Positions 1 to 11,419 of a stretch of 64,000 bases of DNA are shown in pieces. Numbering within the stretch: position 1 is the stretch's first letter; the number at the start of each line of letters is the position of its first letter. The translations under genes were made by a program, and so were the position numbers. A model generated the notes under the pieces. It did no database searches. It had not been told where the DNA came from and was given only the letters and a program-made list of their open reading frames with translations. Source of the DNA: Paragonimus westermani (taxonomy: Eukaryota; Platyhelminthes; Trematoda; Plagiorchiida; Troglotrematidae); assembly GCA_008508345.1 (NCBI GenBank), contig QNGE01000124.1, positions 207,860 to 271,859 on the forward strand, read 5' to 3'.

Positions 1-136
1 CATCATCATCATAGACAGCAATACATCAGTGGTTCACACTAATGCTTAACTGCCACACAACCATGAAGAAACAGCAAACCCTATATAGAAAGAGAGAAGG
101 AAAAAGAAAGGGACGGGAAGGGACCTAACTACTGAA

Positions 137-950
137 AATCACTACGTCCATATTCAAACACCTTGCAAACAAACAACCGAGCTGCCACGACATCGGCAAA
201 CAGTGCTCGGCTTGGCGGATGACTAGCTGGCATCCTTAGTACTTGGCCTACCCATCTAAGTCTGTGCAAATGTAGGGATTGAACAAAAGCACCCTTTGGT
301 AATCAGTGTCAAACACCCTAGAATTAACATCTTCGTTACTTACTTGCTGGTGCCACCCGATATGAGCGACCGAATGCAAACATCAGTGGTCAAATACCTG
401 AAGACAGCTCACGTCTTCCACCCTGAGTTGCCATGTCTCGCTGCCGTAAAGTAATACAGTCCTCATTGTCACCATATATATGCAACCCTTAAGCTTCAGA
501 GAAGCACCACACTGCTGCTAGAAGTGCTCCAGATTGGCGGATACCGATCTAGCCTTCCAGATACGCGCTTCTATTTCATTCCCTACCCCTCCGCTGTCGC
601 TGACGTAGCTTCCCAAGCATACAAACCGGTCAATTTCCATGACTTCAACAACTAACGTTAAATCTACGTAGTCACAGCAGTCTTACGGAAGTAGTTTGCA
701 ATTTGAGGTTTTCCGAGGTACTTAGCAGAACGTGAAATGGCTCCTAGCATTGTTCGTTTGGAAAGTGACGAAAAACAAAACCCTGTCGTCAGCACGAGGT
801 ACACATCGGCATTTTGAGTGCCACAGACAGTCCTCCACTATCTGGCCTGTGATGAAATTAACAAAAATGATGACCGCCTTGAAGCACGCCACCCTCGGTG
901 CTGAAACTGTCAGACAGCTCACCGAAAACACCTACCTGAACTGAAGTATG
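137..950 (-). pseudogene. RTE-type LINE reverse transcriptase, C-terminal relic
   Basis: Read on the minus strand, this stretch gives the end of an RTE-clade LINE RT in broken frames. Landmarks in order are a segment around 560-620 resembling the thumb (DRFVCLGSYVSDSGG, then EIEARIWKARS), a segment around 420-480 (TVLLYGSETWQLRVED), and the typical tail near 230-300 (LHLHRLRWVGQVLRMP followed by PPSRALFADV). These blocks are characteristic of RTE elements in flatworms and other animals. Stops occur inside the thumb and after the tail, so it cannot encode an enzyme. The catalytic palm is not clearly visible, and the part above about 700 is the least certain. The 5' end is missing, as usual for LINE insertions. 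Family assignment is fairly secure, the exact limits are not. Confidence 0.72.
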
Positions 951-2087
951 GGAATAAGGCGCCGGCAGCATGCTCACAAACTTCATCGGTACACCAGTGC
1001 GTTTTAACAACTATAAGAATGCAGATGGACAAATGCCACGGCCCTCGTAATGACTGCGGTCAAGCTGACTCCCCTGTAGCTTCCGCAAGAGCCCCAGACT
1101 CCTTTCTTGAATATCGGGGCTACTATCGAGTGACCCAAGCACGGAGAAATGGTCTCCGTCATCCACACAGGTTTAAACAACTGCGTCAGAAACCCTACTA
1201 ACGCATCTTCACCTTCTTTGGAAGTACCGGCACGAGATCATCTAGGTCAATAGCCCTACTGCATTTGAGAAGCGAACTGCAAATGTGAACCCCAGTCTTA
1301 GTGGGTGGCCCTAAATCTGCCGACCAAGCTGAAAAACTACAAGTTTACAGCAGCAACACAGTAGAACCGGAAGGCCAGCCAAACTGGCCCTCAAAGTGTC
1401 TCGCCCACCGCTCTCACTTTGTGGACCTGTTATGGATTAGTGTGCCACCTGCCTCGCTGATAGCTTCGCTGACAGACGATCGCCTGGAACGAGTAGACCG
1501 GATATGTTGAAGAGTGTGCCGATGTACTCTGAAACAAAATCAATTCCCATTACGTTAACCAAGCCTCATGACTAGCGTTCAGGCTACGTCTCAGTTTTCT
1601 ATGGATCTTTCCTAAACTTGTTTTAGGAACTGCCAGGAGGAATGTTCCGTCTAGCATCCAACTCCAGGAATTTCACCGAGATCCAATGTTCCACGAAAAC
1701 CCGTGCCTCACGCAACAGTATTTGTTTCAAGATCTGGGTCCAGAAGTTATTATAAGGATCCTCGAGGTGAGAACTAGTAAGAGGGTTTTGACACATACCT
1801 CACCCAGCAAACACATGGCCGACTACGAAGTGCTGGCTAACATCGGGGTTTTGCGGGGGTAACCCGAAATCTTGTGTAAATTTCCTTGCTGTCATTGTCT
1901 ATTCATACTTCTGCTATTTTGGTGCCCGGTGCATCAAAAAATGACATACGATCACTGTTATTCGTCGTCGAATAGTATAACTGATTGCGTGTTGTATTAT
2001 TCGTGTTCGATAGTATCCGTATTATTTTTTAGCCTTGTGTTTCCTTTTCGTTAACAACTGTCATTTTTGCTCACAGACCATAACACA
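951..2087. other. No recognisable gene
   Basis: Only short open frames occur and none resembles a known family. The last few hundred bases, just before the CR1 ORF1 at 2088, may be that element's 5' untranslated region, but no boundary is visible. Confidence 0.5.
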
Positions 2088-2708
2088 ATGACACACACGA
2101 GATCCGGCAGCATTGGTGGATCGGAGGTATCGAGTGCTTGTGGTCGTTTCGGCTGCCGCATGACTGTTCAGAAGGGTATGCAATGCCAGACGTGTCTTCA
2201 CTGGTACCACTTCAAGTGTACTGGCCTCAGAGAGGACGAGTAAACCTTGCTCACTTCTTCAAAAAGGCCATTTATCTGTGAGCTCTTTCGAGAAAGCTGC
2301 ACCCCACTCAAGGCCACGCTGGATCCTCTGCTCGCCACCCCGAGCGATCAGAAATCAGACACGTGCAAGTATGGCTGCAAAGCGTCTAAGGGTGTTAGCG
2401 CACAGATAGCTACGGTAGAAAAAGCCCTGGGTGTTACTCGAAGAGCTTTATCTGACATGAAGTCAGAACTGAGCTCGTTGAATGAATATATTGCCCTTGC
2501 CCTTCCAGGCGCGGCGACTGCTCGCGGGGCAGTGACTCTGTCTACTGCTCAAATTGAGGAAGTCGCGACGAGCTTGAAGGATAGGGCACTCCGGGAGAGA
2601 AGGCTTGTTTTGTGGGGACGATTTCCGACCGCATTCTCTCCAGGAGAACAAGCCAGAGCGGTGCTAAACGCCTCTTTCCCTCGAGTTTACAAAAACGGTT
2701 TCCGCTAG
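2088..2708 (+). pseudogene. CR1 LINE ORF1, PHD-like zinc finger protein (broken)
   Basis: ORF1 of CR1 elements encodes a nucleic-acid-binding protein that packages the element RNA. From the ATG at 2088 the frame runs about 206 codons with one internal stop, a TAA at 2241. Residues 18-48 hold the finger: a C-x4-C pair (CGRFGC), a CxxC (CQTC), then WYHFKC giving the H-x2-C ligands. After the stop the same frame continues (2247-2708) with a stretch likely to be helical (EKALGVTRRALSDMKSELSS), as expected for the multimerisation part of such proteins. The stop directly follows the finger. The finger ligands match the second copy at 60835-61062, which supports the reading frame. Confidence 0.75.
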
Positions 2709-3562
2709 CGGACCTCGCTCCAAAGCTACCACGAAGTCACTGGGACTTCTTGAAACGTTACCCGCAAATATTAGCACAGAGGAAGTACTAGAAAAATCGG
2801 CTGAATTAAAGAAAAACCACGCTAATCTCAGAGGAGTCCCGCTGGATCGCTCATTACAGGGGCGGTAGAAGCGTTTTCAGCTTGCTAGAACAAGGTCATA
2901 CATCAAGGCTGACCCCAAACTCCAATCTAGCGTGAAAGTCCCTATCCCTGCTCTCAAGAGGAGACCAGTGTCCTCGGATAAACCACCCCCAACCACCCGC
3001 ATCAGACGCTACTGTCCCCATCCCCTTGGAAGGTCAATCGCCTGTGGAGATGCAAGGGTCCGGAAGAGCAGGTCTCAAAGGAGTTAAGGACCACCACTCC
3101 TCGCCTAGACCCCCAACCATCTCACCCAAAAAAAGTTCCGTCAAGATATCCTATCCCTAAGCTTTATAGCCCAATGAATCTGCTGGGGTGCCCCCTGCAT
3201 CCAAAATGGTCCATACCTGTCTTACTGCAGCGGCCCTCTCCCCGGCTGGATCGAGGTCATCTCGTCTTATATTCTCTTCTAATCTACAACTCCATCCAAA
3301 CTTTCGAGGGTGCAGAACTGCAAATCACCCTCCAGAAGCTCCGAAAGCAAGAGCGGTCTGCAGTTCATCGACCTTGGGCCAACAGAGGCGGACGAAGCGT
3401 CCCTGTGGGACACTCACATGTGCCCAAGCTGTGATGAAACGACTAGCACTCCCCAAGACAGCTCACAAAACTATACCGCCAGTTACGCACCACCGCCCTC
3501 GCTATTGAGACTGCTTTCTCAAACTCATCCTCGTGTACTTCTGTCTCATTTTGCACCAAGCC
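2709..3562 (+). other. CR1 ORF1 to ORF2 interval, degenerate
   Basis: This lies between the ORF1 and endonuclease parts of the CR1 copy. It contains proline- and serine-rich translations in several frames (about 3000-3560) that probably continue ORF1 or the ORF2 leader. I could not assign a single frame or domain here. Confidence 0.45.
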
Positions 3563-4796
3563 AAACGAGGATGTAGCCTTCAAGTGCGTGTACACCAACT
3601 GTCTGGGTCTTCTGAACAAACTCCCAGAAATCAGACAGCTGGCACACGACACTAGCCCTCACATTCTTGCATTAACAGAGACCTGGATATTTTGCGGATA
3701 ACAATGATAATGAACTGCATGTCCCTGGGTACTCTGTGTACCGAACGGACTCCTCCCGTGGACGCATGGGAGGCTGTGCTGTCTTCCTAAGCCAGAAGCT
3801 CCCGGTACCAACTGTCGTAGGGAAATTTGCCTTCCCAGAGGAATGCGATACGCTCTGGATCAAAATCCAACTTCGTAAACATGACACGCCTCTTGCCGGT
3901 GTTATGTGCCGTTCGCCGTCATGCAGTGCATCCGACGACGAGGCCATTCTTGCTACTCTAGACAGACTCACGTCTACCCAGTGTTTCTCCCATCTTCTTA
4001 CTATAGGTGACTTCAACGCGCCCAGACTCAACTCTATGGCGGCTTTTCACGAGGATTGTGGCTGCGGGTTCTCGAAACCCTGGGCAACGTTGATCCGTGA
4101 GAAAGCCTGGACACAGCATGTCGATCTACCTATAAGGCACCGTCCAAGACAGAAACCCTCCTTCCTCGATATTGTCATTACGAACCAGCCTCACCTGGTA
4201 GATAGGGCGGTCAGTAAACCACCGCTGGGGCATAGTGACCACATGCTACTAACTTTTGATTTCATCTGTAACTAGCCCCAAATTGCCGTATCAACGACTT
4301 CATTCCGAAACTTCCAGAAAGTTGACTTCAACGCACTAAGGACGTTCTTAAGTACACTCAGCCTGACATCCGACTCAGTGAACATGAACTGCCTTAACTT
4401 TAAAGCTGCTATTCACGAAGCTGATGAGGCATTTGTTCCTCGAAAACTATGGAAGTACTCTCGTGCACCGCTTCCGCGGAACATACGTCGTCTTCTTGAA
4501 GTACGTTCCCGTCTATTCTCTAAGCAGTAGCTAACGGGTAGGCCAGAGGATCTAGAGGCCTTTCGCTCTGTACGAAACAGGTGCAAGCGGAAAATCCGGC
4601 AACACACTTAACATGTACAGTCAAAAATCCTACAGGTGGCCCGCGAGAATAAGAATTTTCTTTTCAAGTATATACGTCTCCAGAGAAAAACAAAACCCTC
4701 GGCGCTTCTTCTGCGGCTTCCCGACGGGAAAACCTCCTCCATCCCTTAAGTGGTTACCGAGGTGTTCAGAGAGAGTACTACTCAGCGGTCTACAAT
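3563..4796 (+). pseudogene. CR1 LINE ORF2, AP-type endonuclease and linker (broken)
   Basis: The endonuclease nicks target DNA to prime reverse transcription. The reading starts near 3563 (FKCVYTNCLGLLNKLPEIRQ), passes a glutamate in ALTETWI, and is open at 3736-4275 with IGDFNAPRLN (the D-x-N motif), SFLDIVITNQ and PPLGHSDHMLL (the terminal S-D-H). These are the expected catalytic landmarks of the CR1 endonuclease. The linker towards RT (4276-4796) is readable but has several stops, for example at 4273 and near 4529. The EN and RT open frames are in different phases, so a frameshift lies between them. No functional product is expected. Confidence 0.8.
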
Positions 4797-6260
4797 GTGG
4801 ATCTGCCAAAGTGGCATCCAATTCTTCCGCGGAGACACTTCCAATACCCCCTCCTGACAACTGACTTCTCTGTGTCCGACATTCAGAACCCCCTGTTTAA
4901 AGTTAATCCTTACAGTGCCATGAGACCAAACGGGATCCATCCCCAGATCCTGAAGGAAGCGGCTCCAGGTTTGGCGGTGCTTCTCCTTGATCTGTTTAAA
5001 CAGACACTCTTCCAGAGGCATGGAAAGAGGCCACTGTCACCTATATTTAAAGCGAGCGATCGTCACTCTTCTGCGAGTTATCAGCCGATCAGCCTTACTA
5101 GCATCCCATGCAATATAATGGAGCGACTGTTAAAACGCACCACCTTTAAGCATTTCTTCTCCAATAATCCTTCCTCTTCGACTCAGAACGGCCTTCTTCC
5201 CGATCGGTCATGCATAACCAATATGTTCATCTTCATGGATAGCACAACGGAGGCCAAAGACAATGGTAATGTCTCGGATGCTATCTTCTTCGATCTTGCC
5301 AAAGCCTTCTACCGTGTCCCACACGGTTCTCTGGTACATAAACTAGAAGCCTATGGGATCCAAGGAGAGGTTCCTCGCTGGATTGCTTCCTTTCTTAGTA
5401 ACAGGACATCCAGAGTAAAAATCGGTTCGGGCATTTCGTTTCCCTCCCAAGTTACTGCGGGAGTTCCTCAAGGATCGGTACTTGGTCCAGTTGTTTCTGA
5501 TACACATCAATAATCCCCCGGGGTGATCTCTAGCAACGCCCTCCTTTAGGCTGATGACTTAAAAATCCGGAATGCGTGTGATCCCAATGCATTGCAGATT
5601 GACCTTGATCGTATTAAGTGATGGTCAGGTGACTGGAGTCTCCCTCTAAACGACAGTAAGTGTGCGCACATGTCACCCGGAGGAGACCCCGGGAACTTAT
5701 TCGTGATACATGGTGCACAAAGTGTCGTAGATATCACGAAAGTAGACCTCAAAAAAGACCCAGAGATCTGGCTCTCGTCTGGTTTGTCCTTCTCTTATCA
5801 TCACCAGCTGGCCGCCAAAAGGGGTTTTATGACTATTGGGATGATAGGAGCCTTCCCCAGCATAGACAGGAACGCCTTTCACACGCTTTACGGAGTCTAC
5901 ATAAAACCATTGCTCGAGTGTGCCGATCGAGTCGTCTACACTGATTTGATGAAGGACGTACTCGCCACTGAACGTGTCCAGCGAGTAGCCACCAAAATGA
6001 TCACTGACGTACAGCATCTCTCCTACGAGTCTCGCCTAGATCTTTATTCACTTGAGTTTCGAAGACAGCGGTGGCTTAGTTCTTACACACTTTCTCTTTA
6101 GCACAGGACTCGTGCAACAGTTGACGAGGTCACGAAAAGAAGCTCTATAAGCTTCGACCTCGGACCTTCCTAAGACAACAGTTTTTCTATTATAGAGTTA
6201 CGAACTACTGGAACGACCTTCCACTAGAGATTGTTAGCCGTAACACGCGACCGAAACTAG
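4797..6260 (+). pseudogene. CR1 LINE ORF2, reverse transcriptase and C-terminal domain (broken)
   Basis: The RT copies element RNA at the nicked target. The open part at 4797-5513 contains SYQPISLTSIPCNIMERLLK, the motif A region FFDLAKAFYRVPHGSL and motif B GVPQGSVLGP. The frame then hits a stop. The active-site ADD of motif C is readable at about 5550 but a TAG lies directly before it. The thumb and C-terminal region continue at 5670-6104, and the conserved tail block NYWNDLPLEIV is near 6207-6240. The key aspartates are therefore still visible while the frame is lost. Confidence 0.82.
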
Positions 6261-6538
6261 TTAGTGCGCACGGATCTAATGTGAAATGGTAGTTGTTACA
6301 CGGTTGGTTCTTTCATCTTTCAGACTGCTACATCAACGTTGTGCGTAGGGATCTCGAACTGACGGACAGTCAGACAAACAAGTAGGACACTTGTATTTGA
6401 ACGTAACTCCCTTGTACTTTTGTACCCTTATACTTTTTGATATTCTAGTATCGCCGTGTGTTGCGCAATACATCCTCGGTCATAATCTCTATCTGCTCTT
6501 CTAGTTGTTACAATTTGACGACCCTGCCAGGATACAAA

Positions 6539-7310
6539 ATGTTGAAACCCGCAAAGAAACCTGAAGATCAACATTCGTCTACTCTTTCCACCTCCGGAGA
6601 CTTCGCTCATCTAATGCAAACCCTGACGAACATCCTAGACAAATTATCGACGAAACCCACAACAGCGGGGTGCATGCCCGTATGGGCCTATCTCCGTAAC
6701 TTTCTAGAAGAATCTCACAGTAACCTTATTCTCAATTTGCTGCACGGAGAGGCCTTCGATATTGTTGTCGACGCAAAACTTCTGGGCACCCCCGTGTCAG
6801 ATGAGACGTTTACCGAACAACGGCGTCTATCCTACGCCGCCCCCTTGCATCCAACTGTTTACCGACAAAAGTTCCATGTGCGTAGACAGCTCGAGGAGTA
6901 AACCGTCCGGCACCTGGCCGAACGCGGATAGGAGAAAGAATCCTTAAAGGAACTCCGGAAGCGGATTTGTGGACAGATAGTGGAGGGGATTCGGCCAACG
7001 AACACAAAAAAGGAGTACCTACTGCAACATGCTGACCAGCCGACTCTACTCTGTATGCCCGTGACTTCGCGGACCAACCTTCGGGCAACGTAGACGCCCC
7101 AGAGGACAACGCACTTCCGAAGCAGGGGTTCGAACGGCAGTTCTGAAAAGAGAAACAATACGAACAAACATGAGCCGAAGGCCCAGTAAGCCATGCACAC
7201 GACTTACACAAACGAAAGCTAAAACAGCACCGAAAACACAGCAGCACGTCCCGTTACACAACCCAAATTCCATTCGTGCGCGCTCGCTGGTTTCGGTTGC
7301 GCGTTACACC
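6539..7310 (+). pseudogene. Ty3/Gypsy gag fragment
   Basis: The frame 6458-6901 and its continuation encode a capsid-like Gag piece. From MLKPAKKPEDQ at about 6539 it runs through LLHGEAFDIVVDAKLLGTPV and PPLHPTVYRQKFHVRRQLEE to a stop near 6900, and then, after frameshifts, through QIVEGIRPTNTKKEYLLQH (about 6973-7028) and ARDFADQPSGNV (about 7058-7093). The pattern of a capsid followed by a short helical tail fits Gypsy Gag, but this exact family I recognise only by style. No zinc knuckle is seen before it ends. The last 295 bases are repeated in inverted orientation at 15461-15757. It may be the 5' part of the same element as the protease-RT piece at 11420-12510. Confidence 0.6.
7014..7309 (+). 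repeat. Inverted gag repeat, copy 1
   Basis: About 295 bases that recur in reverse orientation at 15461-15757. Both copies translate to the same Gag tail and share two in-frame TGA stops. Similarity ends near GCGCGTTACACC on one side and near the ATGCTG/ATGCAG region on the other. Confidence 0.85.
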
Positions 7311-7473
7311 ACTTCATCCAACCAGCAACCTTGACGCAGCAGTGCGGTTGGTCGAGGACCTCGAGCCCGCGTTGGTTTATTTGCTTTTTTTCTACATAAC
7401 TGCATAACTCCCGAGAAGTTTTTTTCTCTTCGTTGTTCGGTCCTTTTGTCTGAGTGATATGCTTTCCTTCAAC

Positions 7474-7548
7474 ATGGCGGATTCTGAACCAGATCCAACT
7501 GCCTCGGAAAATGCAGTTTATGTTAAACTTCCTGAGTTCGGTTGATGT
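7474..7548 (+). pseudogene. CsRn1-like gag, N-terminal start only
   Basis: An ATG at 7474 opens MADSEPDPTASENAVYVKLP and reaches a TGA at about 7543-7545. The acidic leader followed by a VKLP block resembles the beginning of CsRn1-clade Gag proteins. The remaining few hundred codons of Gag are gone. A solo LTR begins 10 bases further on. The piece is short, so the call rests on style and on the downstream pol genes of the same clade. Confidence 0.5.
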
Positions 7549-7557
7549 AAACCTATT

Positions 7558-7899
7558 GTGGTGGCCTGGAGATTTCACTCGCCTTCCTGCGGTATGATGT
7601 GTAAAATAGTTCCAAAACTCAGTTGCATATTGTACCTGGGCTATTAAAAAGTTTGCATGATGTATGCTGTCCGATTGTTTGTCTGCATGTCATGTGACAG
7701 TGGCGCGAACCCGAGAACACTCACGTGTCACATTCTTCCGGCTTACCCACTCGTCGGTGGCGGGTCCCTAGCCTCTCTAGTTAATACGCGTGTCGCAGCC
7801 GTTTATGGCGCTATTAGAGACCACTTGTACATTTCGTCGAGTAAATGTTTGGTCTCTCCCCTCAACAGCCTTGTGCTTTCCGCGTCTGATAATTGCGCA
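7558..7899 (+). repeat. Solo LTR of a CsRn1-like family
   Basis: This 342-base segment begins TGTGGTGGCCTGGAGATTTC and ends at GATAATTGCGCA, so it has TG and CA ends. It aligns over its whole length with the LTR of the opposite-strand element at 15851-16196. It is followed neither by a primer-binding site nor by gag, and the LTR at the end of the surrounding element is different, so it is best read as a solo LTR inserted into that element. No target-site duplication is obvious. Confidence 0.75.
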
Positions 7900-8007
7900 G
7901 AGGTTAGTGTTGTCCCAAGGAGAGGTGAAGAACACAATTTTAAACCGATATGGCAAATACTACAAGCAGCCAATCGTTCGACAAATCTAATATATAGTGA
8001 GAAACAG

Positions 8008-8250
8008 CACGCTCTGGATCTCGGTCTCAGATGTCAGTTCATCTGGAGATTTATGGTGGCAACTGCGCAACATTCGACCGTCGGAATTGATTTTTTATCT
8101 TCGGACTTATAGTGGACGTCGGCAGCCGGACGGTGGTCGACAGCACAACCACCCTTAAGGTACATGGCGAGGCCACATCGATCAGTTTGATTGGGCTGGG
8201 GTCGGCCTTGCCAGAAAACGGCTTCGCAGTCTTCGGCAATTTCCACAACT
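8008..8250 (+). pseudogene. CsRn1-like aspartic protease remnant
   Basis: Translation gives LDLGLRCQFIWRFMVA, GIDFLSSDL and, after a one-base shift, [19 protein letters not shown]. This matches the second half of CsRn1-clade proteases, including the stretch before the RT. The catalytic D-T/S-G part would lie further upstream and is missing, replaced by the solo LTR and about 100 unassigned bases. It is inactive. Confidence 0.7.
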
Positions 8251-8344
8251 AATCAATCCGTCTAATCTAACATCGCCGCCTAAACACAACGTTTTTCATC
8301 ACATCGTCACCAAAAGCCCACCTACCTTCGCACATCCCAGACGT

Positions 8345-9660
8345 TTGTCACCGCACAAACTCCGAGTGGCCAAAGCGGAGTATGAACACCTTTTACGACT
8401 TGGCGTTATCCAGCTTTCCAATTGCCCATCGGCCTCACCCCTCCAAATGGTTCCCGAGAAATTAGCGGGTGATTGGCGCCCTTGTGACGATTACCGCGCC
8501 CTGAACAACGTCACCGTTCCAGGCCGATGCCCTATCCCTCACATTCACGACTTTTCAATCGGGTTGAACGGGAAAACTATTTTTTCCTAAATAGATTCGG
8601 TTCAAGCTTACCGCCAAATCCCCGTGGCCCCAGAAGATGTCCCCAAAAACACCATTACCACTCCCTTGGACTTCATGAATTCGTCTGCATGCCATTTGGC
8701 TTACGGAACGCCGCACACTTTCCAAATATTCATGAACCAAGTGCTTCGTGGTCTTAATTTCGTGTACGTTTATATTGACGATGTCTTAGTCGCGAGTGAA
8801 TGCACTGAACAGCACGAGGCACATCTTCGATAGATGTTTGAACGTTTCAGCCAATACGGTGTAACGCTAAACCCGATGAAGTGCATCTTTTGAGTTGTTT
8901 CCACAGATTTTTTCGGACGTCGAATCAACATCAACGGTATTCGGTTTTCGCCAGAGAAAATTAGTGCTGTGAATGACTATCCACAGCCACAGTCCTTAAA
9001 AAGTCTCCTGCGCTTCCTAGATATTCTCAGTTATTAGTGTCGTTTTATTTCACGATGTTCGAAGCTTCTGAAACCCCCCACAGACATTTTGAAAGCCAAT
9101 CCCGAGAATTTCATCTTGTCTCCGGAAGCTAATACTGCGTTTCACACAGTCAAAGAAGTCTTGTCCAAGGCAACCACGTGAACGCACTAAGAAGCAGATT
9201 AACGCTCGTTGCTGATTTTGAAGATTGACGTATCTCAGTCGGCTCCCGGCGCTGTTTCAAAACAGGGCGTGAATGGTGAAATCCAGCCGTTGTCCCTTTA
9301 CTCCCGAAAACTCCAACAAGCGCAAACGCGCTACACCACTTTTGGTGGTGAGTTACTGGCTAACTACCTTGCCAATAAGCACTTCTAACATCTTCTGAAG
9401 GGTCGCAACTTCTTTTTTTACTGACAACAAACCACTTGTGTTTGCCTACCGTTCCCCTTCAGATCGGTACACCCCGGGAGAAACAAGACACCTGGATTTC
9501 ATCTCTCGGTTCACTACTGACATCCGTTCTACAGACGGTCCCAGCAATTTCGTCACCGACGTTGTGCCTCTTCCGTATATTAATCAAATGTCTGCAAGTG
9601 TCCTCGATTTACTCTCCCTCACGAAATCTCAGGTTAATCACCCAGAACCTCGCCAACTTC
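8345..9660 (+). pseudogene. CsRn1-like reverse transcriptase and RNase H (broken)
   Basis: The RT begins with [20 protein letters not shown] and [18 protein letters not shown], and has the YVYIDDVLVA active site at about 8767-8796 intact. Stops occur at 8588 and 8831 and near 8892 and 9034, and a frameshift lies in the region before the active site, where LHEFVCMPFGLRNAA is readable in another frame. RNase H follows (about 9210-9600): LKIDVSQSAPGAV, YTTFGGELLANY and FTDNKPLVF carry the expected D, E and D. The order and motifs are those of CsRn1-clade Gypsy pol. Confidence 0.85.
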
Positions 9661-9689
9661 GTGCCAACCCCTCCCTAAAACGACGTGAT

Positions 9690-10965
9690 ATTTCCTTAGC
9701 CCAGTCAAAGTATTCACTTACGTGCGGTATGTGTACCGGTATATCGCGACCGTTTGTTCCTTTCACACACCGACTTGGTGTTTTTAGCCGCCTCCATTCG
9801 TTATCACATCCAAGCATACGCGCCTCAACAAAGCTAGTCACCGAGCGCTACATTTGGCCAGGAGTTCGTAAGGATGTTCGCAAGTGAGCCAAATGGTGCC
9901 TGGAATGCCACCGTAGTAAAGTTCATCGTCACAGCATCAGTACTCCGGGAACATTTGCCCTACCCAACGGACGCTTTAAACACGTTCACCTTGATATCGT
10001 TGGTTCCCTTCCTCCTTCTAACGGTTATACACATCCTCTAACCTGTGTGGACCGATTTACGACATGGCCCTTTGCTGTCCCTTTGAACAACAGGTCAACG
10101 GAAACTATCGCATGCACTTTTGTCGATTCGTGGATTTCGAATTTTGGCGTTCCGGCCACTATCACCACTGATCGTGGATCTCGGTTTACTTCGGCTCTTT
10201 CTCGTGAGTTGAATAGCGTTCTTGGATGCGAACATATGACGACCACTGCCCATCATTCGCCCTCAAACGGTATGATCGGAAGGTTTCACCGTCAGCTAAA
10301 ATCGTCTTTAATAGCAGCATCGGTGGGTGGCAGATGGTCTGATCGCTTACCTTCTATTCTCATTGGCTTGTGAACCACTTCTAGGTAAGATATTGGGGAC
10401 ACCCCAGCAGCACTCGTGTACGGTTGTACACTGCGTATTCCTGGAGTGTTTCTCTCTAACTCCCTGGTACATCTGTGTCCTGACGCGAGTTACTTCACAA
10501 GTCTAAATAATCACCTGCGGTGTATTCGACCTTCACCTCCATGGAGAACGCTCAGCCAAGAAGAAATTCATCGTGATCTGCGCAATTGTCCTTTTGCTTT
10601 CATTCCCACTGGTTCACTTAAGACACCTTTGCAATCGCCGTATCATGGTCCTTTCAGAATGCTTGATCGTAAAAACAACTATTTTGTCGTCGACAAAAAC
10701 GGAACACGTCACTCGGTGAGCATCCACAGACTAAAAGCTGCTTACGTCGACCGTGATTCAACGTCCTCGTCTCGTCCGTCAGGCATTTCACATGCCTATG
10801 ATTTCAGACACCGTCCACTAGATCGGACTCACAAAACCTTTCTCAGTTTACCCAACACACGTTTAACACTAGTGACAATACACTTTTTCCACCCTCCCAA
10901 CCCAAGACATGCAAACCACACACTCGTTCCGGCCGAACCCTCAGATGGCCAACAATCTATGTAAA
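9690..10965 (+). pseudogene. CsRn1-like integrase (broken)
   Basis: Integrase inserts the cDNA. The HHCC zinc-binding part is at about 9775-9925 (LHSLSHPSIRAS, then WCLECHRSKVHRH after a TGA near 9886). The core has HLDIVGSLPPSNGYTH (first D), ITTDRGSRFTS (second D) and SNGMIGRFHRQLKSS, where the catalytic glutamate position reads glycine. A stop follows at 10371. The C-terminal domain is readable in 10416-10750 (SPYHGPFRMLDRKNNYFVVD, then SVSIHRLKAAYVD). With the altered third catalytic position and the stops it is non-functional. Confidence 0.85.
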
Positions 10966-11027
10966 TTATCATCGTTGACTCTGTCTGATTCTCTAACTAT
11001 CAGGCGCTTTCTTTCCTCTTACGCTTT

Positions 11028-11214
11028 ATGGGTGGGGGGGTATGTAGAGCCTGTTACCCTTTTGCCATATTTGTTACGCACTATTCTGCATACATGTTAT
11101 GTTCATTGTACATATTACCTAATTGTCTATTGCTTGAATAAATTCACACCTGGTCCTCGCGCGTTACGTCTCCTGCGTTCACGCGGTCGTAGTTATCGTG
11201 GACTAACCCCAGCA
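11028..11214 (+). repeat. Polypurine tract and candidate 3' LTR of the CsRn1-like element
   Basis: A G-rich tract (ATGGGTGGGGGGG, 11028-11042) directly precedes TGTAGAGCCTG at 11043, a typical LTR start. AATAAA is at 11137-11142. The end is placed near 11214 by the change of context, not by a second LTR, because no matching 5' LTR was found. The position after integrase fits. Confidence 0.5.
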
Positions 11215-11419
11215 ACGTTCTTTAAGAACTCCGAGAGAATCGAATTCGCTGTAATCTCTTTGTTATTGAAAGGTGGAATCTCCTTGCAATACGTAGCAGT
11301 CTTATTGTGGTGGGATCTCCTGTGGACAGCTACTGTGAATCCTCGTGTTTGCTTGGTAGCATTGTTGCCCCAACTCTTCGTTCCACTATACGGTTCAGAT
11401 AGTACTAAGTGGAATAGTA

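Larger units (their letters stand above)
2088..6260 (+). mobile_element. CR1-clade LINE, near full length, degenerate
   Basis: The order is ORF1 with PHD-like finger and helical region (2088-2708), endonuclease (from about 3563), then RT (4797-6104) and a conserved 3' coding tail (to about 6260, block NYWNDLPLEIV). This is the standard CR1 layout. The frame is interrupted by many stops and at least one frameshift, so the copy is dead. A 5'-truncated relative with the same tail lies at 54240-54991 (-), and a more distant relative with the same ORF1 finger lies at 56890-61062 (-). The 5' and 3' ends are estimates, because no target-site duplication was found. Confidence 0.85.
7474..11214 (+). 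mobile_element. CsRn1-like Ty3/Gypsy LTR retrotransposon, degenerate
   Basis: The order is a Gag start (7474), a remnant of protease (8008-8250), RT and RNase H (8345-9600), integrase (9690-10800), and a polypurine tract with a candidate 3' LTR (11028-11214). Gag is almost completely absent, and a solo LTR of another family occupies 7558-7899. RT and integrase motifs match the CsRn1 clade known from liver flukes and other flatworms. The element appears to interrupt another Gypsy element (gag at 6539-7310, protease-RT at 11420-12510). No 5' LTR matching the 3' one was found. Confidence 0.78.
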
